Shown here piece by piece: positions 21,629 through 30,819 of a stretch of 64,000 bases of DNA. Numbering within the stretch: the stretch's first letter is position 1; the number at the start of each line of letters is the position of its first letter. Position numbers and translations under genes: made by a program. The notes beneath the pieces were generated by a model, which saw nothing but the letters and a program-made list of their open reading frames with translations, did no database searches and was not told the origin of the DNA. This stretch comes from Eutreptiella sp. 'Long Island Sound 2002' (taxonomy: Eukaryota; Euglenozoa; Euglenophyceae; Eutreptiales; Eutreptiaceae): NCBI GenBank assembly GCA_964036045.1, contig OZ038387.1:61073604-61137603 (forward strand), read 5' to 3'.

Positions 21629-22121
21629 TCAGAATTGAAATCGCCGAAGCTTTCGAAAAAGTTTACGGCCTACACATACCCTTGGCATGGGGACAAAACA
21701 GTCCTGACGCATCGTCTATGTGGTTCGATGAACAGATGATGGGACATTCTGGGGTCATCCTGGTCATTCCATCCATCATTACCATCATGGTCATCATGGG
21801 AATCATGTGCTTCATTGTAGATGATTCCAATCCGAAGATCCGAAGGGCCATTATCCTCAACCACGACGACACTCTCGTGTTTAGCTGTCGACTGGACCCC
21901 TCTACTCGCCTTGGGAAGGACTCGTTCGAGTTCGTGCTCATTACAGAGATTCTGGCACATGACTGAATCTGATCCATTTCATGTGTTTGACGGATCTGCT
22001 GAGAATGTAATTTCAATCAGCTCTTACATTGAGACTGTTGGTTTGTTTTTCAATCGACCGCTGTCAAAGAGCTTATATAGACCAAGTGACAACGATGATG
22101 TTCTTACTTGTGTCCACTCGC
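21629..22121 (+). other. Element A 3' internal region, left part
   Basis: This follows pol and precedes nested element N. In a different frame, 21670-21966 encodes a hydrophobic run (VILVIPSIITIMVIMGIMCF) that could be a membrane segment, but the DNA is a simple ATCAT-rich stretch, so this may be chance. The CTCGC target site ends it. Confidence 0.45.
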
Positions 22122-22625
22122 TGTAACTGCGGCCGTCAAACGCTACCATTAGTGACAGAAGCGCTAGTCTACAGAGGTCGCGCCGGGTAATAGTGACCAT
22201 AATTTCTCGCCTTTTCTGTGAGCGCTCCTCGGTGCATGCATAATATTTGCGACCTTTCAATGCGTGCATAGTATTCCCGCAAGACAATTCAGCCCCTGAT
22301 GCTATGTATTTATATAGGGTATGATGAGCCCTTGAATTGTCTCTTGCCGTCATTGCTGCTTTTGGTGCCGCCAACAACACTGCTACTGTGACTGGATCTG
22401 GTTCACGACATATTTGACTCTTGTACGTTACCGCCGTGGGATATGGGTGTCTTGCATGTACTGCTTTGAGGAGTGTTTTGGCTTCCGGTAAAACCAGCAG
22501 GCACCGGGTGAAACAAGCAAGCAAACAAGCAGCAGGCTTTGCCAATCAAGGAACTCAAGAGACCCGAGAAAAGGAAACAAACAATAGACCTTGCACTTAC
22601 AAGACAATCGTAAGCTGCACTTACA
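22122..22625 (+). repeat. Element N 5' LTR
   Basis: 504 bp. A TATA box (TTATATAG) lies at about 22310-22317. The last 40 bp contain GCACTTACAAGACAAT once inside the LTR and again straddling its end. Confidence 0.93.
22308..22318 (+). promoter_or_regulatory. TATA box of element N LTR
   Basis: ATTTATATAGG is a good TATA match in the middle of the LTR and is repeated in the 3' copy. Confidence 0.5.
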
Positions 22626-22644
22626 AGACAATTCAAGTCATCAA

Positions 22645-24066
22645 ATGATATCAAGTTCCAAGTCTAAGTGGTGGAAGACCTGGTTCAAGCGCTTTGGTTC
22701 AAGCGCCAAGCGTTGTCCAAATTCGGGTGCTGGTGCGGCACTGCCGAATGCGCACTCCGAAGGTGCTTCTGGACAAGCTGACGCTCATCCGACGTGCGGA
22801 GACAAAGGAAGTGTTTTGAAGGTCAGCCAGGACAATGTTGGTGCAGAGCCAGACAAGACACAACGTCGTCTCCCAGGCGCGCAGCGTCGCCGTAACAGAA
22901 AACAGCCAGAAGGAACAGAAAAAATGCCAGATTGCGACGAAGATCTCACACAGGAGCCTATTGCGTTGTTGGCCCATGCAAGAGCCTTGACTCAGGCGCC
23001 GTTACAACCAGTGCCCCTGTCTCAACCCGCGCCTTACTTCCCTGAACATTTCGTTCGTTCGGATTGTGATGAAACAGAAGTGGACGAACCAGTGTCTCTC
23101 CTTCAGCGGGCGCCACAGGTGACAAGAAATGCCAAGACCTCCTGCCAGCTTTCTGCAGCCGCGCTGGAATTAACTATCGATTTTGAGTCGGAAGACGTGG
23201 TTCCATGGTACGAGGCTCAGAAGGTCCTTACCGTGTTGGTTACAGGGCTCGAACAAGCGTCTCAACCGGCCTGGAACGCAGAAGTCCCCGAAGTGGAGAG
23301 TCAAACAAACTGGCGAGAGGTGATGTTAAAATATTTGAAGGAGTCTGAAGGTTACTCTGATCCACAAGCCTGGTATGAGTCCTCCAACCAAACTGTCTGG
23401 GTGCAACTAACTCCTACTGAGAGGGTGCGCCTCAGGCATGCTTATCCTCGATGGTCAGAATCACAAGCCTGGTGTTGGGCAGCGGAGATAATTCTTGATC
23501 AGGAGTATGTGGTTGCACGGGTGGACAGTGACGAAGAACCAGTGTCCAGACCAGAAAACGTTCTTGAAGTGACCGGCACCGAAGTTCTCGAAGCGACACG
23601 CACTGATGACTGGTGGCGTCCTGAGTACGAGGACTGTCTGTCGAACTTTTATGTTCAAGGTGCTACACATTCGGTCAAAAACAAGGAACTCACAAGAGCG
23701 TTGCTACCGTACGAGGGTCCCTTTTTTAAGAGGTTCACGAAAAACATGGTGCAGGGTTTGAACTTCGGTAACGACTGGATTTCTGAAGAGCTCTTTGAGA
23801 GGGTCGTGGGAAAAATTACCCACGCAGAAGAATTACAGGACAAGCCTTTGTGTATTCGTGGCCTTGCTTATTGCCTCCTGACCAGAGAGTTGCCAAGCAA
23901 CCATTCGTGCCAACAATTAGTGAATGAGGAGGGAACAACTTGCCTTGAGTACTGGTGGGCGAAGGAGTTGACATCAGTCCTTCGAGATTTTCGGACCGTG
24001 CCATCTTCCAGCAAAAACAAAACAATTCAAAACAAGCGCAAGTCCAAGCAATCAAAGCGTCGCTAA
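22645..24066 (+). CDS. Element N ORF, 473 residues, unknown (possibly Gag-like)
   Basis: The first ATG after the 5' LTR (22645) opens a frame that ends at the TAA 24064-24066. The N-terminus is Trp/Lys/Ser-rich (MISSSKSKWWKTWFKRF), followed by a basic stretch (QRRLPGAQRRRNRK) and an acidic middle. There are tryptophan-rich repeat-like blocks (DPQAWYESSNQTVWVQL, SESQAWCWAAE, TDDWWRPEYED), a helical C-terminal part, and a strongly basic end (KRKSKQSKRR). No enzyme motif is visible. By position it could be a structural protein that packages the element's RNA, but no family is recognised. The frame is intact, in line with the near-identical LTRs. Confidence 0.65.
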   Translation: MISSSKSKWWKTWFKRFGSSAKRCPNSGAGAALPNAHSEGASGQADAHPTCGDKGSVLKVSQDNVGAEPDKTQRRLPGAQRRRNRKQPEGTEKMPDCDEDLTQEPIALLAHARALTQAPLQPVPLSQPAPYFPEHFVRSDCDETEVDEPVSLLQRAPQVTRNAKTSCQLSAAALELTIDFESEDVVPWYEAQKVLTVLVTGLEQASQPAWNAEVPEVESQTNWREVMLKYLKESEGYSDPQAWYESSNQTVWVQLTPTERVRLRHAYPRWSESQAWCWAAEIILDQEYVVARVDSDEEPVSRPENVLEVTGTEVLEATRTDDWWRPEYEDCLSNFYVQGATHSVKNKELTRALLPYEGPFFKRFTKNMVQGLNFGNDWISEELFERVVGKITHAEELQDKPLCIRGLAYCLLTRELPSNHSCQQLVNEEGTTCLEYWWAKELTSVLRDFRTVPSSSKNKTIQNKRKSKQSKRR

Positions 24067-24085
24067 GCCAGCAAGTGGTGGGCGA

Positions 24086-24450
24086 CCAGCCATAAACGCC
24101 AGTCAGGAGTACTGCGCGTCAGGCCACAGCTTCACGCATCAGCGCGTCCCAGCGAAGGGCGACCAGCCATAAACGCCAGTCAGGAGTACTGCGCGTCAGG
24201 CAACGGCGTCCAGCATCAGCGCGTCGCAGCGAAGGGCGACCAGCCGTAAACGCCAACGGCTTCCAGCATCAGCGGGTCCCAGCAAAGGGCAACCAGCCGT
24301 AAATGCCAGTCAGGAGTACTGCGCGTCAGGAAACGGCTTCCAGCATCCGCGGGTCCCAGCGAAGGGCAACAGTCTCCAGCATCAGCGCGTCTCAGCGAAG
24401 GGCAACCAGCCGTGAACGCCAGTCAGAAAACTGCGCGTCAGGCGACAGCA
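24086..24450. repeat. Degenerate tandem repeat, units of about 77 bp
   Basis: Five to six units begin GGGC(G/A)ACCAGCC and contain CAGTCAGGAGTACTGCGCGT and CAGCATCAGCG words. Some units are internally deleted. They lie just after the N ORF. Confidence 0.85.
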
Positions 24451-25205
24451 TAGCCTTGTCGTGGACTCAAGAGCTTGGAGTGCTCTCCATGTGCCGTCAA
24501 GCATGCGCTCAACAGCGCGCAGCCCCATTCGTTTTGATGCCTGTGGTCACCTCTCTCTCTCTCTCTTCATTTCTATATATATTTGTTGGCGCCAGAACTA
24601 CAGGAGTGTTGGGAAGCCAAGTGAAGTTTTGATTTTGGCTTTGCTCAATGACGCTCCACCACCTCCCTGTATGTATCTCTGTCCTGAAATAACCTTTGTA
24701 AATATCGAAGATGGTAAGCTCTGTGGGAAGGGTGAAGATTGGGGAGCATGGGCAGTAGCCTCGAGCTTCAGCAACACTACTACGACCCAGTTGGGTGCGT
24801 CCATGTCTCGTTTCTCGGAACTGAGACCATTTTCTTCCTTCAGTGGAGTGACGCCGCACGCTACACACAAGTCTGTGGTAACAGTGTCCAATACCTAGGG
24901 ACGTGGGGTTGAGGGACTTGAGGTGTCTTTGACATGGCGCTACATGACCAATTCACTCGACCACTCACATCAAGGTCCTTATAGGTGACAACATGACCAG
25001 AACAGGCACACATACCAACCCTACGCGTCACAGGTGCTCCTAATGCCACAGTGAGCTCCATGCGTCCTTCGGTTTTGGAGTGACACCACGCCACAGTGGA
25101 CATGCAAGTGAGACATAGAGGTCGTGGGACTGTGCCAGACTGATGATGTCTTGAGTCATGCGGTTTAAGGAGTAGTTGAAATACGTGGTGTACAGAATAA
25201 CCATG

Positions 25206-25245
25206 TTGTGCAATACAATACAATACAATACAATACAATACAGTA
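25206..25245. repeat. (AATAC)n microsatellite
   Basis: About seven uninterrupted or near-perfect AATAC units. Confidence 0.9.
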
Positions 25246-25502
25246 CAATGTTGTACTGGCATGGTGTGAACGAACCCTATGCGTTCTATTCGACGACTTG
25301 AGGCGGGCTTTGCCCTTGGTCGGAGCCTTTGCGTTCAATTTGTTTCATTTTGTTCAATTCAATTGTTCAATTCAATTCAATTTGCGATTGCCTCTAATTT
25401 GGGGGACAAGCAGTGGTATACCCCATACATGTGCATGTGAGTGCCACGTTTGCCGGCCTCGCTACTCTGTGGGTATCGGCCTTACACCCGTGGGTAAGTC
25501 CT

Positions 25503-25512
25503 GGTAGGGGGG
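25503..25512 (+). promoter_or_regulatory. Element N polypurine tract
   Basis: GGTAGGGGGG abuts the 3' LTR, the position of the plus-strand primer. Confidence 0.7.
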
Positions 25513-26016
25513 TGTAACTGCGGCCGTCAAACGCTACCATTAGTGACAGAAGCGCTAGTCTACAGAGGTCGCGCCGGGTAATAGTGACCATAATTTCTCG
25601 CCTTTTCTGTGAGCGCTCCTCGGTGCATGCATAATATTTGCGACCTTTCAATGCGTGCATAGTATTCCCGCAAGACAATTCAGCCCCTGATGCTATGTAT
25701 TTATATAGGGTATGATGAGCCCTTGAATTGTCTCTTGCCGTCATTGCTGCTTTTGGTGCCGCCAACAACACTGCTACTGTGACTGGATCCGGTTCACGAC
25801 ATATTTGACTCTTGTACGTTACCGCCGTGGGATATGGGTGTCTTGCATGTACTGCTTTGAGGAGTGTTTTGGCTTCCGGTAAAACCAGCAGGCACCGGGT
25901 GAAACAAGCAAGCAAACAAGCAGCAGGCTTTGCCAATCAAGGAACTCAAGAGACCCGAGAAAAGGAAACAAACAATAGACCTTGCACTTACAAGACAATC
26001 GTAAGCTGCACTTACA
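25513..26016 (+). repeat. Element N 3' LTR
   Basis: 504 bp. It differs from the 5' copy by one visible C/T change near position 277 of the LTR and is followed by the CTCGC duplication. Confidence 0.93.
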
Positions 26017-26865
26017 CTCGCTGTTCATCTGTGGATTGTGTTGGAATCCCCCTCAGAATCAGCTCAATTTTGGCAAATTCCTGGTACCAAGCACTGGATG
26101 CTTATACATGCCGGGACTATAATGAGTCAATTACCCTTTCTGGCTCATACTGGATTAAACATGAAGCCCTGGAGACGATACTGACAGTGTGATGTACACT
26201 CACTGGGTTTTCTTGGCTGTCATTACTCTTGGATGATTGGATTTCCATCATGGGATTCATCATCATCATGAGGATTTGACCTGGATTGGCTATGAATGAG
26301 AGCTGGATTTCCGTTCAACACTACACACAGTGTCTATCGACTATGAATTGGACCTATATTGGCTTGCTGTGAACTTCGCCGCCCTCAATCCGTGTGCGAT
26401 TCACTAAATTTGGTCTCAATTCAGTCACATTTTGTACCATAATCTGGCATCTGGTCTCATGACTGCAAATGACACCAGCCAGTTTCACATATCTTGGACT
26501 CCGTGAAGGGATACCCTATTTTTTTGACGCTCGACGACATGGCAACGCTCGTTTTCTGTTTTCTGGCAGTGGGATGTCAGATCCTGATTTCATCATGAAT
26601 CATGGATCATGGATCATCATGTACATTCTTCACTCAGACTTTCAATTTTCGAATTTTCGAGCTTGAACGAAGCTTTTTCTGTGTGCCCTAAGGTACCTAT
26701 GCGTTTCATTCAAGTCGATGGCCATAGCGAAGCACAGATCTCAGCACAATTTTGCTCAATTCAGCTCATTTTCTCACATTTTGTCACGGATTAGTTGGTT
26801 TTTGGTCACTTTAGCCGTTTCCTTCACTTCACTTGACCCAGCCTGACATACTGGCGTATGTTTTC
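26017..26865 (+). other. Element A 3' internal region, right part
   Basis: This resumes element A after the N insertion. No ORF is supported. It is T- and CAT-rich and ends at the polypurine tract. Confidence 0.6.
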
Positions 26866-26875
26866 AGAGGAGGAG
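26866..26875 (+). promoter_or_regulatory. Element A polypurine tract
   Basis: AGAGGAGGAG immediately precedes the 3' LTR. Confidence 0.8.
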
Positions 26876-27356
26876 TGTAACGGCAGCAGTGACAGCACTC
26901 AGATTATACATCAATGTCATCAGAATTTCAATGATTCTCAGATGTACATTAGTGCAGTAAATTTTCCGCTTGTTTTTATGTTTTCCGTTCGCCACCAGAT
27001 GTCGCCTGTGAGCGCGCGTCGAGTCGCATTTGTCTTTCGTCATTTCCCAATCGGATTTATTTAAATTATTTCGAATGATTTCACGTTGTGTCATTATGTG
27101 CGATGAATGCGCATTGAAATTCTATGTCTGCTCCATTTTTGTAGACCGGGTTTTCTGACTATTCATATTCCACCATGGAGTTCACTGGACTCACAAGTGC
27201 TTCGCATACGTCGCTCCCAGAGGCTGGATATGGGTCTGAAGAGGGTCATGTGGGTTCGGAGATATCAGGGGCAGTGTCGGGCGTTACGACCCCTGGGGCA
27301 TCAAGGCTACAGGCTTCGCAATCACAAGAAAGATCAACCACTATGCAGCGGTTACA
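26876..27356 (+). repeat. Element A 3' LTR
   Basis: 481 bp, six visible differences from the 5' LTR. It also carries a copy of the gag start codon (27175) with 61 codons up to the LTR end. Confidence 0.95.
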
Positions 27357-27540
27357 GGTGCATGCATGCCAACGTGTGGCACATGGTGGAGCAGATCAGA
27401 AGCTGCCATAGAGTTGTGTTGCATTATATGTCGTCCGTGTTTGTCGGACGAGCCACATTACTTTTACTGGTGCATGTCACCCGTGGGATACTTTTGCACG
27501 CCATGTACCGGGCGTCCAGAGACAGGTTCTCAAACCTTGA
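27357..27540. other. Flank between element A and the tandem repeat
   Basis: It begins with the GGTGC duplication. This is probably the original locus downstream of the acidic/lysine-rich gene. No gene is supported. Confidence 0.4.
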
Positions 27541-30500
27541 GAAAGATGTCCTTGATTAGTGCGCTATACATTTTGATGAAATCCTGCAGGTTTTTGATGG
27601 TGAAATCCCAAAACCAAAGGAGCAAGTAGGGCAAGAACAGGATGTGGATCGAATCAATGAATAGTTTGAAATCCAGTGTAACACAGAAGGGCTGCAGATA
27701 GGCAAAGCAGGTATAAACACAAAGATTCAATCACAAAAGGATAATACAAAAGATTTTATATGAAAACTGGACTGACTCTAGCCACCAAGATAGCATCAAG
27801 CACTTCATGTGCACTCTTTTGGGTGAAATGGTGCTGGTTAGGAATGTGGGGCATAGGTGTCAGGCCAGACACAGAATGTGACTTGGCCAAGCAACTGAAT
27901 TTAGAAACAGTTAAAACGTAGAACCACAATAAGTGGTAGAAACAATTGAGTATAGGGGTCTTGGGGTGGGAGACCACTAGGCTTAACCTCCAAGGCCTAA
28001 AGCATGAAGTGCCTATTTTATTTCGGTATATCCTCCATGAAGGAAGATACCTCCGCTCAGTTGAGTTGTAGGGGTGAACTTCATGGGGGGCTAGGGTTAC
28101 AACCCTAGTTACTTTGAGAAAGTGTACTTTAGGCTTCAAAAGGGAGATAAAAATACTTAAGTTAGTCTTAGCATCAACAAAAGGGTTTTAAGGGGGGCTT
28201 GGCCTGGATCAAGCCCTCCAAGAAAGACATGGCAGTGACTTGTTCTTACTCCCCCCTGGAGTACTAGTTAGCTAAGCTAGCAGAACCAAGGAAAAAGGCT
28301 CAAATATTCCCAAAATTACCTCAGAAAATGCATTACACTTACCAAAAACATCCTCATCAGTTCAAAGAAACCTATCACATTGTAGGTAACCTCGAAAAAC
28401 AGTATAATGTACCGTGAATGATGTCCCTTCGATGGGGCATTCCTCAAAAGTCGCCAGCGTGCGACGAAAACTTTTTGTAAAAATTTAGGGGTAGTGGGGT
28501 ACCCAGGACTCCCTCCCTAGAGCACATATGCTTGCCCACTAGGGTACAGTCGAACGCTCTAATGCGGACGGCTATCGCTGCATAAACAGCGTTTTAGTAA
28601 ACGTCCTGACCAAGGGCCAGGGCGGAGCAATACTCTTAATGGAGGACACAAATCTCCAGAAGCTGAAAAAAATGGAAAATGTAACCAACAGAGAGTGATT
28701 CCTGCGGCTTAGCAAAAGGTGTAGCGATTTAACAAGTCAAATCGCTAAAAATTGACGAAATCACGCGAGAAATTGTCATTTTTACACCAAAACTCAAAGT
28801 CGCAGACAAGCGCAAAGGAAGCGGACTTCAAAAACAAGGTTGCGCCAGCGTAAACGGCTTTTGAAAAAGAAGGTATGAGCCGTAGTTTTTAAAGTACTGA
28901 AGGAAATTTTTGCACAGTTGCATCAAAATTTTTATAAACTTTAGGGAAAAGTATTCAAACTCAGCCCACACCACAGAGCAGGTGGACAACCCACCTCTCA
29001 GGTATGCCAGTGTCATTTCACACGCATGCATGGCGTTCGTGCTGGTTGCTTCGTCAAAACGTTAGGGTTGTCAACGCTGTGTTCGTTGGGAGTTCGGGTT
29101 CTCCTCTCCCTTGCTCTGCACAGGTCAAAACAGGAATGAAAGGTATGCGATGCGAATGGAGCGCGCAGCGCGCACGTAGGGTTAGAATATGTGCTGTGCT
29201 CGCGATGCATGTGCCTAATTGAGGCATTCACACGCTGTGGCGCTTTCCCTGTACCCCAATTCACCCTTGTTCTCTCTTCACAGGTAAGAAAAGAAAGTGC
29301 GTGCTCGTGTTTGTTTGCTCGGGTGTAGCCGTAACGCTAAAGTAGGGTTGCTTCAAACGCTTAGGCTTGTTTTGCGCTGTGCAGTGCGCCGCTTTCTCTC
29401 CTCTTTCTGCAGGAAACAAGACAAGGGAAGCGTGCATGACACACAGTGCATTAATCGCTTAGGGTGGTTTATAATTCGCCGTAGGTTTGTTTAAGCGCGT
29501 AGGGTTGTTTTGCGCTCCTGTTTTCCTCGGCATTCACATGATGCGTGGTGAGTAAGGTAGGTAAGCCCAGGAAGAGCTCACCTCCTGTTTGAGTCACGCT
29601 TGTGATTGGTTTTGTTGGGTTAAATTAGGTAAAAACAACAGGAAATGGAGAGGTTGTGCATACCTGTGCATGCATATGACGCATCAAAGGGTAGGCCACG
29701 CGAAGTGCGCACGGTAAACCTTGTTTAGGTTACCCAGGGGCTCCACCCTACGTTCTTTAAGAGAACGGGTGGAGTTCCTTAGGCTTGCTTGCTTGTACTG
29801 AGGTTCAGGAACAGCGTATTATAGGGCAGCCTGAGAAGCGTATAACACGTGGAGGCTGTCTTGGTTCCCCAGTCCTGGACCTCAGTCATTGGCCTTTGCT
29901 TTACAGGTGGGAAGGTAAGGGCGATTGGTGCAGTCCCTCTTGGCAGCGCTAAACTATGCTGCGCGGATCACCAAAACAAATAACTGCAGCTCAACCAGGA
30001 GTGGTGAGTGCAGTCCGACTTCACCGCCATCCACGCTGTGCACGCACGCTGAGCACTCCCTCCCTCCAAGCCCTGACGGGGAAACGCTTAGTGGCGTCCC
30101 TGTTAGGCCACAGCCGCTTAGTAGCGCTGTGTTCTCTTGCTTTCTCACAGGAGGGTCAATAGGACCCGAGACCTCATTGACAGCAACACCAAGTATAGTG
30201 TGTAGGTGTTAGGGTCAGCAGGCCTGGCAGGAGTTGAGTGCAGGTGATGAGTGCTCACCCTGCCTTCGAAGGCCGGTGCTGGCGTTAGTGAGTGTAGTGT
30301 AGTGGTGTCTCCTGTCCCGCGTGCTTTTCCACGTTGGCAGGGGAGTGCGTTAGCTTTTGGCCTTTAGCAAAAATGGGCGTTTTGTATGCCCTTAGCACAC
30401 TTGGCCACCCCTCCCCTCTAGTAGGTAGGGCTTTTGCCGTCTTCCCCCAAGGATAGGCGCCAGCACAGAAATTGGGCGCCATAGGAGTGGTACTGAACTG

Positions 30501-30819
30501 ACTAGGACCTTCGGTCCGACATCAGCGAGGCCCATTGAGTTGGGAGCCACGCCCGGGAGAGAGGTGAGACACACACAGACATACGTGGCACACTTAGGGG
30601 TATGGTAAACCCTGTAAGGAAGGGTGGAACCCCACGGATCTGGACCAGTCAGGGGTCCTAACTGTGGGCTCGCTTGTCCCCAAGGAGGGAAACCACACCT
30701 TGCCTCATAACACCTTGCTTGTCATTCCCCCCTGGTGTAGTAAGCCACCGTTCTTCGTTGGCTCCCCAAGGTCATTACATCAGGGCAGTCCCCATGCAAC
30801 ACATGGTCAACAAGGCATA
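27541..30819. repeat. 3.3-kb non-coding direct repeat, copy 1
   Basis: It starts GAAAGATGTCCTTGATT and ends AAGGCATACA. It is followed directly, without spacer, by a second copy of the same sequence. No coding region is supported. It contains many TAGGGTT words (29050-29500) and keeps the uninterrupted site (GTTAGTGAGTGTAG at 30290-30303) into which element B inserted in copy 2. Its ends in minus orientation (TGTATGCC...AAGGACA plus six bases) could be those of an LTR, but no primer site or polypurine tract adjoins. Confidence 0.8.

Larger units (their letters stand above)
24067..25502 (+). other. Element N 3' internal non-coding region
   Basis: No gene is supported. It holds a tandem repeat (24086-24450), a CT microsatellite (about 24551-24568), a pentanucleotide array (25206-25245) and an ATTCA-rich stretch (25345-25385). 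Confidence 0.6.
22122..26016 (+). mobile_element. Element N: non-autonomous LTR retrotransposon nested in A
   Basis: Two 504-bp LTRs (TGTAACTGCGG...CTTACA) differ at one visible position. The CTCGC duplication on both sides (22117-22121, 26017-26021) proves insertion into element A. The 2.9-kb interior carries one 473-residue ORF and non-coding tandem repeats but no RT, protease or integrase. It must therefore borrow enzymes from another element. No initiator-tRNA primer site follows the 5' LTR; the sequence there is AGACAATTCAAG, so the primer is unclear. Confidence 0.92.
13179..27356 (+). mobile_element. Element A: Ty3-type chromovirus LTR retrotransposon
   Basis: 481-bp LTRs (TG...CA) at both ends and GGTGC on both sides (13174-13178, 27357-27361) mark a complete insertion. 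Removing nested element N leaves about 10.3 kb. The order is LTR, gag, protease, methyltransferase-like domain, RT, RNase H, integrase, chromodomain, LTR, the Ty3/gypsy chromovirus order. The two LTRs differ at six positions that I can count. The coding frame is a single frame from 13478 to 21628 broken by four stops (TAG 14972, TAG 16649, TGA 17606, TAA 18365). Confidence 0.95.

Noticed and set aside
25206-25245. CRISPR-like or regulatory array
   Set aside because: It is a plain pentanucleotide microsatellite without spacers.
29050-29510. Internal telomere array
   Set aside because: The TAGGGTT words are not tandem and are separated by unrelated sequence.
27541-30819. Calling the 3.3-kb copies definite LTRs of element C
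   Set aside because: TG/CA ends fit, but there is no polypurine tract next to copy 2, no primer site and no target duplication, so they are listed as repeats only.
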